Shown here piece by piece: positions 15,352-24,414 of a stretch of 37,613 nt of DNA (position 1 is the first letter of the stretch; each line of letters opens with the position of its first letter). Source of the DNA: a virus. Both the position numbers and the translations under genes were made by a program. The notes beneath the pieces are model-generated. The model was not told the DNA's origin, did no database searches, and saw only the letters and a program-made list of their open reading frames with translations. The stretch is taken from IMG/VR virus record IMGVR_UViG_3300024517_000047, positions 1-37,613 of that record; one strand, 5' to 3'.

Positions 15352-16392
15352 CTAGATGGCAGTGATGATTCCACCGGCATTGTTGCCAGTCATCACCGCA
15401 ATGTCAGCCATCGAAACCACAACCATCGTTCCACCCAAGGGGCCACGGTTCTCAACGCGAAATTCACGCGTCTCAAATCCGGTTCCACTGGGGCCACGTC
15501 GACGGAAAGAATAGGTGCTGGCGATTTCCTCACCATCAGTGGGAACACCGGGGGGGGCCGTAACCAGCACACACACATCACCCAGGGTGTAAACCAGAGC
15601 ACCAGCAGAATTCTGGATCTTCGAGGCTGCAACGTGGAACGGGGGAAAACCAGGAATGGTGAAGTCCACATTCGTGGCACCAGCAGCAAACACCTGAGTG
15701 ACAGCCTGTTGGGGTGCATTGTCACCAAGCATCTGTGCCATATGCGTTCTCACATCGGGATGTCTCAAAAACTCAAACGCAGAATGCTGATTCATCCAAA
15801 TTCCGGTCACAGGCTGAGCCGATTTTTCAATCGCCGTCGATACATCAACAATCGGGGTACCAGAACTGGTGTCAGACCAAGGATTGAGAGCAGCCGTCTG
15901 CACCGAAGAATCCCAGCTGCCAGCAGTCTCAACCAACGTCATGACATCGTTTTCACGGTCAAGCTCAACGGCCCGCGCACATCTACGTGCAGCAGCCAAA
16001 CGGGGCTGGTAATTGTTGCCAGTTTGACTTTCCGTCTGCTGGGGGATGAACGAACCAATAACACGGTCAACCACTTTGTAGGTGTTGAGGGTGCTAGTCG
16101 GGTCAACCTCTGGAATCGCACCAGACGAACCAGCTTTAACACTAACGGGCCTGAACGCGTCTGCTGAATTGAAATTCCGATACTTATCAGAATCATTGTC
16201 CACCAGAATCGGGGGGGAGATCTCATCAGCCCTGTATCCAAACGGCTTGTATCCGGCCAGATAGGTTGGAAGCTCAGTGGGGTCATGGACATCGGAAGGC
16301 TGCAAAGCCAACGTCACTCTCTCACCACTTGCAGTGGAAAGGGTCACTTGCCCCGAATCCAGTTCTTTTTGGTCAATTTTGAATTCATTCAT
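15352..16392 (-). CDS. Major capsid protein
   Basis: A 346-residue protein in the canonical position after protease/scaffold and decoration genes. Its size, the segment YQPRLAAARRCARAVELDRE (helix of the P domain), and the C-terminal beta-strands (GFETREFRVENRGPLGGTMV, then SMADIAVMTGNNAGGIITAI) agree with an HK97-fold shell protein. TAGGAG lies 9 bases before the ATG, and a perfect hairpin follows the stop codon, both typical of the most abundant virion protein. The exact capsid family cannot be fixed without a profile search. Confidence 0.85.
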   Translation of the reverse strand: MNEFKIDQKELDSGQVTLSTASGERVTLALQPSDVHDPTELPTYLAGYKPFGYRADEISPPILVDNDSDKYRNFNSADAFRPVSVKAGSSGAIPEVDPTSTLNTYKVVDRVIGSFIPQQTESQTGNNYQPRLAAARRCARAVELDRENDVMTLVETAGSWDSSVQTAALNPWSDTSSGTPIVDVSTAIEKSAQPVTGIWMNQHSAFEFLRHPDVRTHMAQMLGDNAPQQAVTQVFAAGATNVDFTIPGFPPFHVAASKIQNSAGALVYTLGDVCVLVTAPPGVPTDGEEIASTYSFRRRGPSGTGFETREFRVENRGPLGGTMVVVSMADIAVMTGNNAGGIITAI

Positions 16393-16404
16393 TGGGTAAG
16401 TCTC

Positions 16405-16815
16405 CTATACCTGAACTTCAACGCCACCCGGCGCGGAAAGTTCAACCTCAATGAGATCGGTGTCAGCAGCAGCCGCTGTCATTGCGATTCCAACAGTTGA
16501 AGTGTTAGCGGTTGCAGTGATTACTTTGCCAGCGGCAGTCGTCATGACTCGCACGCCAACAGCGACAGCAGCACCAGCGGTGCAGATCGCCCGTCCACCA
16601 GTCTGGATGTTGCCATAATCATCATCAGCGATTGCATCCATAGTCACACCAAGCCAAACACCAGTGGTGCTGGTTTCGAGGTCTACTTCATCATCCACTG
16701 TGGGGGAAGCTGTTGCTTTGACCATCACATAGGCAGCCATATCCGAACCAGAAGTGTTTTTTCCAGAACGAATATCTTCTGCCGCTACAATGACTCTCGG
16801 TTGATTCGTTGCCAT
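16405..16815 (-). CDS. Capsid decoration/stabilisation protein, DUF2190-like
   Basis: A 136-residue Ala/Thr/Val-rich protein just before the capsid gene. The repeated pattern (VWLGVTMDAIADDDYGNIQT, then GRAICTAGAAVAVGVRVMTT, then VGIAMTAAAADTDLIEVEL) follows the layout of the DUF2190 / lambda gpD-like decoration family, in which small beta-barrel trimers clamp the expanded shell. A strong GGAG site lies 8 bases before the ATG. High copy number is expected. Confidence 0.75.
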   Translation of the reverse strand: MATNQPRVIVAAEDIRSGKNTSGSDMAAYVMVKATASPTVDDEVDLETSTTGVWLGVTMDAIADDDYGNIQTGGRAICTAGAAVAVGVRVMTTAAGKVITATANTSTVGIAMTAAAADTDLIEVELSAPGGVEVQV

Positions 16816-16844
16816 TTGATATTCTCCTTGTTTCCGGTCCTAGA

Positions 16845-18530
16845 TTAGGCCAGGATTCGTTTTTCTTTTTTCATTCGGTTCAACCAAGTAAAGGCATGCT
16901 CACAAAGTTGCTCATAGGTCCAACCTTCCGAACCTTTGACGTTGGCTTTGGTCCATGCAATCGCTTGCTCAGTCGTATTTCGGCCAGTGTAATCAGACAG
17001 CTGGATCAAGTCAGCCTTGTCAGCCGTGGGTGCTACAACCGTATTGGTCTGTGCAGCAATGACTTTGGTCAGATTCTCTTTGCCAGCAGGGGCCTTGGGA
17101 TAGGCTTTGGCGAAGTCATCTGGGGAAGTCTTGCGATAAAGCAGCAGGGCAGGCTTCATCGAAGAATCCAGGCCTTTGCTGTTGAGAACCGCGTCAACAT
17201 CAACTTCTGCTTGTTCATCCAACTTGGCAGCAGCTTGTTCACGAAGTTGCTCCAACTCGGGTTTCAAGGCTTCCAATTCCTTAGAAGCTTCGAGCAATTC
17301 ACCCAAACGCTCAATCGCGCCTTGGGTATCTTCTTTGCCGAGCGCTGCAAACAGCGCATCGATGGTTTGTACGTTGCCTTCGCTACCGCTGACAATCTCA
17401 GTGGTCGCATCGAGCAGCGCCTTGTTGGTATCCTTGCTGGTACTCAGTTTGGCCTTAAGCTCACTACGAAGCTCTACCAACTCTTTGACAGCCGATTCGA
17501 CCTCTTCATCGGCCTCTCGACAAGCCAGCACGGACGACATGTTTTTAAGCAATGTCATATCTGGACTCCTCCCGGCCTGTAAACCGGCCGATTCTGTGGA
17601 CAACGGCTCCATGTGCGTATCTTCCATTAGTGGAATGTCAGCGGCCGCTGCTGGTAACGATTGGGAACCTTGCTCTTCAATCAGAGCGGATACTAGTTTG
17701 GATGCTTCAAAGACTACTTCGAGCTGGCTGGAAAGGATGGGTAGATTCAAAATCCCCTTCATCGCGTTAATCATTCCAGTTACATCGACTCCCAAAGGAG
17801 TTGAACCAGTCTCAATCCAGGTTTGGATTTTGCCAATCTCAGCCATCACCTCGGAAATATCCGATGTTTCAGACAGCGAGAATAATCCCTTTATGGCCGA
17901 AACGGCATCCAGTGGGGTGAAATATCCACCAACATCACCGTGGGGAAGTTGAACGGATTCAGCATCGGACAGCTGCCTGCTGGCAACCAGCTGATTCATC
18001 CCCTCGATAAAAGGCTGATTTGTAAGGGCAATCGATGTAATGATTGCACCAGTCTTATCACCACTGATTGGGTCTGTAGACTCGAAAGCCAGGGCAACGG
18101 ATGCCCATCGGTATTGGTCAGCCTTGATATATTCCCGTGCGGTATCCAGAAATCGAGTCAACGCCCAAAGCTGGAATCTATCATCAGCCCCGGGCCTAAT
18201 CTGAAAATCCGAAGTCCAACCCTGAGCCGGGGCACCAACGAAAGGAATCACGCCGTCCGTTGCATCCCGTTCCGATGCATGATGGAAATCCCAGGGGATT
18301 ACGTCTGAATCACCGAATCCATCTGCCCCAATCTTGAACGAAGGATGCAAACGAGTGTTATTAACAACATCCTCGAAGACTTCGCGAGTGAATTCAAAGG
18401 GTTGCTCGCCACCGCGATAGCCTTCATACAGCCCCGAAGTGGCAACATGGACCCACTTACGCTGCTTTTCATCGCTTGCGGTTTCTATGTTTTCGTCCAG
18501 CCGGACGATTGAACGCGCGGATTTAGTCAT
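16845..18530 (-). CDS. Prohead protease fused to scaffold, Mu gpI-like
   Basis: A 561-residue protein. Residues about 1-180 are the Mu gpI-type protease domain: PWDFHHASERD near residue 80, the YRWASVALAFE block near 140-150 (the place of the family's conserved serine), and the closing motif ALTNQPFIEGM near 168-178. The remaining 380 residues are long amphipathic helices (SAVKELVELRSELKAKLS, ELEALKPELEQLREQAAAKL), typical of an internal scaffold. The maturation protease is thus produced with its scaffold in one chain. The ATG at 18530 is preferred to the upstream TTG (18566) because it directly precedes the conserved region. Confidence 0.82.
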   Translation of the reverse strand: MTKSARSIVRLDENIETASDEKQRKWVHVATSGLYEGYRGGEQPFEFTREVFEDVVNNTRLHPSFKIGADGFGDSDVIPWDFHHASERDATDGVIPFVGAPAQGWTSDFQIRPGADDRFQLWALTRFLDTAREYIKADQYRWASVALAFESTDPISGDKTGAIITSIALTNQPFIEGMNQLVASRQLSDAESVQLPHGDVGGYFTPLDAVSAIKGLFSLSETSDISEVMAEIGKIQTWIETGSTPLGVDVTGMINAMKGILNLPILSSQLEVVFEASKLVSALIEEQGSQSLPAAAADIPLMEDTHMEPLSTESAGLQAGRSPDMTLLKNMSSVLACREADEEVESAVKELVELRSELKAKLSTSKDTNKALLDATTEIVSGSEGNVQTIDALFAALGKEDTQGAIERLGELLEASKELEALKPELEQLREQAAAKLDEQAEVDVDAVLNSKGLDSSMKPALLLYRKTSPDDFAKAYPKAPAGKENLTKVIAAQTNTVVAPTADKADLIQLSDYTGRNTTEQAIAWTKANVKGSEGWTYEQLCEHAFTWLNRMKKEKRILA

Positions 18531-18616
18531 TTGATTAAAAGATTCCCGTCCATTGGCTAAACCCAAACACCAAAAACAAAATCACACAATATATTTTTAG
18601 TGGGGGTGGACGGTAA

Positions 18617-21541
18617 TCAGATTAACCCAGACACTCCGCTGGTGAATCCAACGTCCGGTAATCCACGGATTGTGGAACCTGATACGACAGTGGAAGCGAG
18701 CTTTCGAGAGACGGCTACAACGCGACAGCGACAGTTGAATCCGTAGGGCGGATATGCAGTCTGCCAGAACGGATCGTTTGCAAAGAGCCTCTTATTGTTC
18801 ACGTTCTTGTGCGGGGTCCTGGTTCGATTATCCACGATGGGCCTGAATTCCCAGATGGGGAACGCCCTTACTACTTCGGGTTGTGACATGTGGGCATGGC
18901 GTCCACCGTTGTACGAATTCAGGACGTTGGTTCTAAACACCGTCTCAACATGTGAGGCAGACAGAGCAGTAGAACCCGGGGCAAATTCGACGGGAACGAA
19001 ACCGGCCGTCTTGACCCTTTCCTCGATGAACTTACGGAACTTGCGCAAGTCAGCACCAGCGCCAATCTGCTTAACCAATTCGTTGTGAATCGTTCGAAGC
19101 ATCTGGTCTTTGGTGACGCCAGCAACCGTGAAGGCTCGCCTTTTCAACAAGGCTGATAGGCTGGCAAAATCAGATTTTCTGATTAGACCTCGACGCTGGA
19201 AATCTTTCATTGCGTCCTGGAAAGCCAGGTCTGAAAAATTCCTGTCTATCGTGGCAGCCTGGACCTTGGTTGACGTAATCCCTTGCCGTCGTTCCCTCTC
19301 ACGTGTCTCAGTTTCAGTCTCAGATTCCTCAATCTCCAACGCACTATCGACAGCACCCAACGCAAAGGATTGGACCATTCGACGTTCTAGGCTACGCCCG
19401 AACTTATCAACATCGATGGATTCAGCCGCACGATTCAGGGCGTTGAATATGTCAGTGGGATTTTCCAGCCCTTTGACAGCATCTTCAAAAACACCAGCCC
19501 ACTGTTTCGTTGCCCTCCATAGTTCCTTTTTTCCACGGTCTAGGAGTCGCTCGGGGCTACCGTTTGGGGTATCGGGCTGCTCATGCTCGCGAGCACAATG
19601 AGCGCATCCATTATCCGTTTGCGCCTTGATAGCGTCCATCTCGATACGATGCTGATTCACTGAGTTTTGAAGCTGTATTGACACCGAATAATCACCAAAT
19701 TTATCAGCAATCAGGGCCACCGTTTCAGCATGGGCCGTGGCTGCGATTTCTTCGGCCTCTTCGACCTCTTCAATCTCTTCTGGCTCATCATCGTCATCCG
19801 CTACGGGTTCAGGGTCTGCAACCACGATGGCCTCACTGACATCCGGGCTAGACCGCTTTTTCTTGGCCTTGAATTCCTCGATGGTGAGATTCCCATCCGG
19901 GTCTAGTTCACCATCAGGACGGGTCAGCGGGGGCAGATTATCCGATTCCCTGGCTTCGTTGACCGTAACGATTGCGGCCATATCGGCGGAACCAATCGGA
20001 GTCTGTGCGCCTTCCTTTTGTCCCTCGCCAACACTTGCAACGGGAATGGCTGGTTGCTGTTCTCCAACCGCTGGTGATGTGTTGGGTGGGTGAACAATCC
20101 CGGGCCTGGGTGGCGGCGATACGGGGGCCAACGGTGGGGTTGGCGGTTGCACGATTTGCACCGTCGTATCATCTGATTCAGGCATGGCAAACCCGCTCAC
20201 CTCATAGGCCTCAGTCAGCTTGATAGAAAGACCAGCCTCCAAGGCTGCTGTAAGACGCTCTAACTCTTGTGCCCTATCGGCGGGAAGGTCAGAACGCAGA
20301 ATAAAGCGAGGCGCAAAGGGTAGATTCTCAGCACCGAAATTGACCTCGATAATGGCATCGGTAATGTATCGCTCAATCACCTCTTGTAACGCGTTCGAAT
20401 CACTAACCAGGATCTGGAATTGCTCATCCTGCATCACGTTGGCTTGGCTGGAATTCAGCCCAGCGGGAACACCATCAGTGGTCCCGGTCTGACCCAGTAC
20501 CAGTTTTGAAATCTGCTTGTCTGATTCCTCGATAATCTCAGCATGAACATTGCTGGCCGTTGCTCCGGGGGGCTCGACTCGAAGCGATACACCACGGGGT
20601 AGGCGGGCCGTGTAGGTTGCACCCAAGGAATCTATAATCTCGTTGGCAGATGCTAAGTCCTCAGCGCTGGCCGAACTGTCTTCATCAACCTCAATAATCC
20701 GCCAAGGCTTGGCAAACAACTCAGCGAGAATCATCCGCTCACGTGCGGCATATCGCTTGAAAAACGAGTAATACAAAGCCCGGGGGGCAAGCCCCTCACG
20801 CTCTGGATATTCTCCAAGAAGCTGGGGATTCCACCAACCGAACTTGCGCCAAAGCTTGTTCTCTCTAAGCCATTCCTCGGTCAGCTGAATATCACCCTCA
20901 GTGGTGGTGAAGTTCCCCCCGGTTCGCACGCCTTCCGGCCTGATTACCATCTGTCTTTCAGCCCCGAAATCAAGGCGTCTGGGGTGAACCCAATCAATCG
21001 ATGTCAGGGCCATGTTGACCCGTCCAAAATCACTCGGCTCTCTAAATATGGGGGTCCACGTTAGTTCCTGTGCAGCCCGACCGTCCCATGTTGCCCATGC
21101 AAATTGGGCCAAAACCTTTCGAAAGTCGGGCAGGTGCATCAATTGCTCGCGTACCACAGTAACGAAATGTTGGGCTTTGGCCTTGTCGAAGTCCGGACCT
21201 TGACCGGTTGCCGGTTGCACATCCCACGGAAGAGAACTGACAGCCCCAAACCGCTTCATTAATACAGACGACAGATGGGGGTCTGTATCGATGGTCTCTC
21301 GGTTCAGGTCGGTTAGGTCTCGCATCGAGCCACGATAGGCAGCCAGCAAAGCGTTCTCAATATTGTTCAGATTGATAGACCGTCCGAACCGGTTCCTATT
21401 ATCCCGTCTGGCGTCTTTGGTAGACGTGAGAGATTGATTCAATACGGACATCGGGACAATCGGAACCGGGGCAGTTGGGGCGTAAGCCTGTAATGCCAAG
21501 TCCTGATTTTTCTGTCTTTTTGGTAATACGTGTCTTGCCAT
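18617..21541 (-). CDS. Portal protein fused to Mu gpF-like head protein
   Basis: A single 974-residue chain. Residues about 40-470 are a Mu gp29-type (DUF935) portal, with DTDPHLSSVLMKRFGAVSSL near 85 and LVLGQTGTTDGVPAGLNSSQ near 345, forming the ring through which DNA enters. A Pro-rich stretch and an acidic run (EEIEEVEEAEE) link it to a C-terminal Mu gpF / SPP1 gp7-type domain (RTNVLNSYNGGRHAHM at about 870, PPYGFNCRCR at 931-940), a minor head protein present in few copies inside the capsid. In Mu these are two genes. I see no stop codon between them. Confidence 0.87.
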   Translation of the reverse strand: MARHVLPKRQKNQDLALQAYAPTAPVPIVPMSVLNQSLTSTKDARRDNRNRFGRSINLNNIENALLAAYRGSMRDLTDLNRETIDTDPHLSSVLMKRFGAVSSLPWDVQPATGQGPDFDKAKAQHFVTVVREQLMHLPDFRKVLAQFAWATWDGRAAQELTWTPIFREPSDFGRVNMALTSIDWVHPRRLDFGAERQMVIRPEGVRTGGNFTTTEGDIQLTEEWLRENKLWRKFGWWNPQLLGEYPEREGLAPRALYYSFFKRYAARERMILAELFAKPWRIIEVDEDSSASAEDLASANEIIDSLGATYTARLPRGVSLRVEPPGATASNVHAEIIEESDKQISKLVLGQTGTTDGVPAGLNSSQANVMQDEQFQILVSDSNALQEVIERYITDAIIEVNFGAENLPFAPRFILRSDLPADRAQELERLTAALEAGLSIKLTEAYEVSGFAMPESDDTTVQIVQPPTPPLAPVSPPPRPGIVHPPNTSPAVGEQQPAIPVASVGEGQKEGAQTPIGSADMAAIVTVNEARESDNLPPLTRPDGELDPDGNLTIEEFKAKKKRSSPDVSEAIVVADPEPVADDDDEPEEIEEVEEAEEIAATAHAETVALIADKFGDYSVSIQLQNSVNQHRIEMDAIKAQTDNGCAHCAREHEQPDTPNGSPERLLDRGKKELWRATKQWAGVFEDAVKGLENPTDIFNALNRAAESIDVDKFGRSLERRMVQSFALGAVDSALEIEESETETETRERERRQGITSTKVQAATIDRNFSDLAFQDAMKDFQRRGLIRKSDFASLSALLKRRAFTVAGVTKDQMLRTIHNELVKQIGAGADLRKFRKFIEERVKTAGFVPVEFAPGSTALSASHVETVFRTNVLNSYNGGRHAHMSQPEVVRAFPIWEFRPIVDNRTRTPHKNVNNKRLFANDPFWQTAYPPYGFNCRCRVVAVSRKLASTVVSGSTIRGLPDVGFTSGVSGLI

Positions 21542-21561
21542 GGTCTTGTTACCCTAACACC

Positions 21562-21900
21562 TCAACCGGATTTCCACCCACTAAGAAATCCAGCGATAGC
21601 GGCTTTTGTCTTGGACTTGATTAAGGATCGAACGCCTATTGAGGATTGCGATAAATGAGCCTTCCCTGCCATCTCGAAAAGCTGGCTGGCCTGCGTGTTG
21701 GCTTCACCCGCCTGCTTTTTGTATTCCTCTATTTGTTCTTTCAACTCCGGGGGGCAATCTCCATTCATGCCCGCGAATAGTTGGGCAATCATTCCTAGGA
21801 CTTCACCCCTGCCCCTGTATTGCCCAGAATGATAGAACGCATCTTCTGATTTTGAGAGATGGAATTCAACCACCCCCCTTGGTTCATTTTTCGGCTGCAT
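21562..21900 (-). CDS. Small helical protein, packaging region
   Basis: A 112-residue protein between a zinc-ribbon protein and the portal. It is mainly helical (PELKEQIEEYKKQAGEANTQ), with a basic, hydrophobic C-terminus (LIKSKTKAAIAGFLSGWKSG) and no cysteine motif. I do not recognise a family. The start overlaps the previous gene by 17 bases, so translation is coupled to it. It may help DNA packaging or head assembly, judged by place only. Confidence 0.6.
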   Translation of the reverse strand: MQPKNEPRGVVEFHLSKSEDAFYHSGQYRGRGEVLGMIAQLFAGMNGDCPPELKEQIEEYKKQAGEANTQASQLFEMAGKAHLSQSSIGVRSLIKSKTKAAIAGFLSGWKSG

Positions 21901-22165
21901 GCTTCACACACCTCCATTTAAAGCCAGACCGATACCCACGGCCCGACAGACGGACGATTGCAGGTTCTTTGCATCCTGGTTTGGCGCATTGGTGATACTT
22001 CATCACCCGGCCATTTTCGATGTTGAATCCACGGCCTACGGTATTGGTGCGGCGCTCTTTGGTGTGTCCAAAGGTGTTGCACTTGGTACACCGATACCAT
22101 TGACGCTGTGAATCAGGTGGCGTTTCTGCTGTTATCCATTCATGGTCGCAATTAGAAGTGGCCAA
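21884..22165 (-). CDS. Zinc-ribbon protein next to terminase
   Basis: A 93-residue protein with two likely metal sites: C6-D-H plus YRCTKCNTFGH (residues about 24-34), and HQCAKPGCKEPAIVRLSGRG followed by WRCVKH. The start is a TTG that overlaps the terminase stop, with GGAG about ten bases upstream. No in-frame ATG would keep the first cysteine. The place right after the large terminase suggests a packaging accessory, like HNH or zinc-finger partners of other terminases, but it has no nuclease motif. Confidence 0.7.
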   Translation of the reverse strand: MATSNCDHEWITAETPPDSQRQWYRCTKCNTFGHTKERRTNTVGRGFNIENGRVMKYHQCAKPGCKEPAIVRLSGRGYRSGFKWRCVKHAAEK

Positions 22166-23855
22166 CTTGGTGCATCTCCCTTAATCGCCCAGCCTTTGGC
22201 GGTGGGTCGTTATTCATATTCCTTCGTGCTGCCTCAGATGCGAGCCAGGCAGCCATCAAAAAGTCACCCGTGTGGTGCGGATACGGCTGATAATAAAGGC
22301 AATCATCAACGAATTCCTGGATTTGTGGGTCACATTTCCCATTCTCATCACAGGGGATTATCCAGCCACCGTTTTTAAAGTCCGTGAACACACCCTCAAC
22401 CCCGAAATCCACATCCCTTTTGTTGGTGCGGGCCGTGGTGTGGGAGGTAATCCGTAAATCCTTCTTGGCTTGCTCAGCAAATTGCTTGATGTACTTCTGA
22501 GCGCTGTTCGTTTCAACTTTGAAAGCTGAGCCAAAGGCCTTTTCCTTGTCGAGAATCTTTTCAATAATCCGTGGCCCGGTCATCCTGCCAGAATCTATGT
22601 TGAGAATCTCTTTGGTTCCGTCTGGATGCAGGGCGATGGTAAAGATTACCGTCTTATCGTGGGATTTTCCCTCACCAACTCCGAGGTCAATGCCTGTGTA
22701 GGTGGGAAGCGGGCCGGAATATTGTGATACCTGGCTTTTGCCAATGCCCCGTTCCTTGCATTTCTCCACCCACTCACGTTCGCACCGGGCAGAATCAGCA
22801 TCAAAGGGGCTGCAAAGAAACAGTCTGGCGAATTCACGGGGCAGCATCCCACCCTTGCCGCTTCTACCGTAACGGATTTCCTTGATTCGCTCAGCCGGGT
22901 ATCTCTCTGGCCAAAGGGGAATCTTCTCTTCTGGGTCTGGGTCGAAGGCTCGCAACCGATACCAATCGTATTCATCGTTCACCCTGGTTTCACTGGGTCG
23001 AATCATGTTGTCCATGGCCCAACGTTTCCAGCTAGCCTCAGCATTGCTAATCCGAACGAACCCGTAAATATCCATGGTGACCGTTGGCCAGCCAGCCTCG
23101 TTTTCCAGGTGGTAGCTTAGGTCGGCCTTATCCCACGGCGTATTTGCCAGAACTGCCTTAGAACCAAACGGGTCAAGACGAGACATCAACCGCCCGTCAA
23201 ACTTGGCCTGGGTCTGGCTTCTCATTTCCAGAGTGGCAGAATTCTCGTCATCAATGATGTCATCTCCCAGCAACCAAGACAGACGAGACCCGGCGATGCT
23301 GGTATCGATACCGGCTGCAATCAAAGAGGGGTCACGAATGCCAGGGGGACGTTCGATGGTCAGCGAGGTGCTAGTCCAAGGGTCGGATGTTCTAGGGGAT
23401 TGCCTTAGATGAGGGTACACAAGCTGCAATCCCTTATTGAGACTGGGCTCCATGATGTAATCTGACACCATCGACAGCGGCTTTTGAGCCTGATTACGTG
23501 TCTTGGAGACAATCGCACCGCGCTGTGTGACATCATTCCCTAGATTGGCCAGAGCCATCGCCGTTGTTCCAAAGGTTTTCCCGGTTCCGATAGGCAACCG
23601 GAGCACAGATCTGTCATGGGCCTCAACAAAAGAGAACATCAGATCCTGATGTGGGGCAGGAACCAGTGGTTTTTTGGTGATTTCATGGCGGATTACCAGC
23701 TTATAAAAGGCTGAATATGAGTGTTTTGCATCATCGGCCATCCGCAAAACGGCCCTTGCAGCCAATTTGGTGCGCTCATCAGGGCTTAGATTCTGTATTT
23801 CGGGGGGTAGCTCGACGGTTTTGGGGGATTTTCTCTTTAAAACGCGTCTGGCCAT
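22152..23855 (-). CDS. Terminase large subunit
   Basis: A 567-residue DNA-packaging motor. The ATPase half has Walker A LPIGTGKT (87-94) and a Walker B-like WLLGDDIIDDEN (194-205). The nuclease half begins GIDLGVGEGKSHDKT, where D390 is the expected metal ligand, and GDFLMAAWLASE near residue 530 is the likely last acidic position. It cuts and pumps phage DNA into the prohead through the portal encoded two genes on. A small terminase subunit is not obvious. The 57-residue coiled-coil gene upstream is a weak candidate. The ribosome site is poor. Confidence 0.93.
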   Translation of the reverse strand: MARRVLKRKSPKTVELPPEIQNLSPDERTKLAARAVLRMADDAKHSYSAFYKLVIRHEITKKPLVPAPHQDLMFSFVEAHDRSVLRLPIGTGKTFGTTAMALANLGNDVTQRGAIVSKTRNQAQKPLSMVSDYIMEPSLNKGLQLVYPHLRQSPRTSDPWTSTSLTIERPPGIRDPSLIAAGIDTSIAGSRLSWLLGDDIIDDENSATLEMRSQTQAKFDGRLMSRLDPFGSKAVLANTPWDKADLSYHLENEAGWPTVTMDIYGFVRISNAEASWKRWAMDNMIRPSETRVNDEYDWYRLRAFDPDPEEKIPLWPERYPAERIKEIRYGRSGKGGMLPREFARLFLCSPFDADSARCEREWVEKCKERGIGKSQVSQYSGPLPTYTGIDLGVGEGKSHDKTVIFTIALHPDGTKEILNIDSGRMTGPRIIEKILDKEKAFGSAFKVETNSAQKYIKQFAEQAKKDLRITSHTTARTNKRDVDFGVEGVFTDFKNGGWIIPCDENGKCDPQIQEFVDDCLYYQPYPHHTGDFLMAAWLASEAARRNMNNDPPPKAGRLREMHQVGHF

Positions 23856-23887
23856 GCACTGATTTTAGCCCATGGATTGAATCAAAA

Positions 23888-24061
23888 CTAGTGTGAACTG
23901 GTTCTCTTGTCTTTCAATTCACGCAATTCAGCCGCTTGCTGTTCTGCCAGCTTCTGCAAGTCAGCATTCTTCTGCACCAGCTTCTGTCTTTCGGTCAACA
24001 GCCTTTCAAGATGCAGTTCTAGCGTATCATCACCGTGCTTTTTCTGGGTTGTGGTGGCCAT
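23888..24061 (-). CDS. Small coiled-coil protein before terminase
   Basis: A 57-residue acidic/basic heptad protein (LELHLERLLTERQKLVQKNA, then LAEQQAAELRELKD). The ATG at 24061 is preferred because GGAGG lies nine bases upstream. Longer frames start before the transcription start predicted from the promoter at 24120. As the first gene of the terminase transcript it could be a minimal small-terminase-like or scaffold protein, but nothing shows DNA binding. The role is unknown. Confidence 0.6.
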   Translation of the reverse strand: MATTTQKKHGDDTLELHLERLLTERQKLVQKNADLQKLAEQQAAELRELKDKRTSSH

Positions 24062-24119
24062 CAACATGCTGCCTCCATTCTGTCTCCCAATAGATACAAT
24101 CATCCCGTCCATATCAATT

Positions 24120-24147
24120 ATTGTAATCAATAATCCAATCTTGTCAA
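24120..24147 (-). promoter_or_regulatory. Sigma70-type promoter for the terminase/head transcript
   Basis: A consensus -35 TTGACA (24142-24147), 16-bp spacer and -10 TACAAT (24120-24125) point leftward into the coiled-coil and terminase genes. The predicted start near 24113 leaves a leader of about 50 bases. It is the best sigma70 match seen in the window, in an otherwise gene-free gap. Confidence 0.72.
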
Positions 24148-24156
24148 ATTTTGTTA

Positions 24157-24183
24157 AGGGGCAGAACTTAATCAGGGGCAGAA
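24157..24183 (-). repeat. Two direct repeats just upstream of the head promoter
   Basis: AGGGGCAGAA occurs at 24157-24166 and 24174-24183 (plus strand), period 17 bp. They lie about 10 bp upstream of the -35 hexamer, a usual place for an activator or a late-gene regulator. Confidence 0.5.
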
Positions 24184-24414
24184 TCAGCCGATCTGATACT
24201 CAGCCAGTCTCAGCTGATTCTCTAGGTCATAGTCTGCCTGTGGGTCATGTTCCTTGGCCCGGTCTGGGTCGACAGCACCAAGCCCTTGGCAAAAGGGGCA
24301 ATCCCTGAAATCAGGTTCTGGGCTGGTTCTATTATAGGGGCCATCTTTCATCAACTGGCCAAGCCCACCACAATTGGGGCAGTCAACATCCACGGGGCCA
24401 AAATACCGGTTCAT
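24184..24414 (-). CDS. Zinc-binding protein with DnaJ-type CxxCxGxG motifs
   Basis: A 76-residue protein with two cysteine motifs spaced like half of a DnaJ zinc centre: CPNCGGLGQ (residues 12-20) and CPFCQGLGA (about 39-47). The rest is acidic and helical (ADYDLENQLRLAEYQIG). A DnaJ J-domain is absent. It could bind unfolded protein, single-stranded nucleic acid or another phage protein. The start codon overlaps the stop codon of the TTG-started gene before it (ATGA). Confidence 0.7.
   Translation of the reverse strand: MNRYFGPVDVDCPNCGGLGQLMKDGPYNRTSPEPDFRDCPFCQGLGAVDPDRAKEHDPQADYDLENQLRLAEYQIG

Noticed and set aside
15274-16167. Plus-strand ORF of 297 codons
   Set aside because: Antisense of the capsid gene, with no ribosome site and no domain.
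24157-24183. CRISPR-like repeat
   Set aside because: Only two short direct repeats without spacers of regular size. No CRISPR array or cas gene is present.
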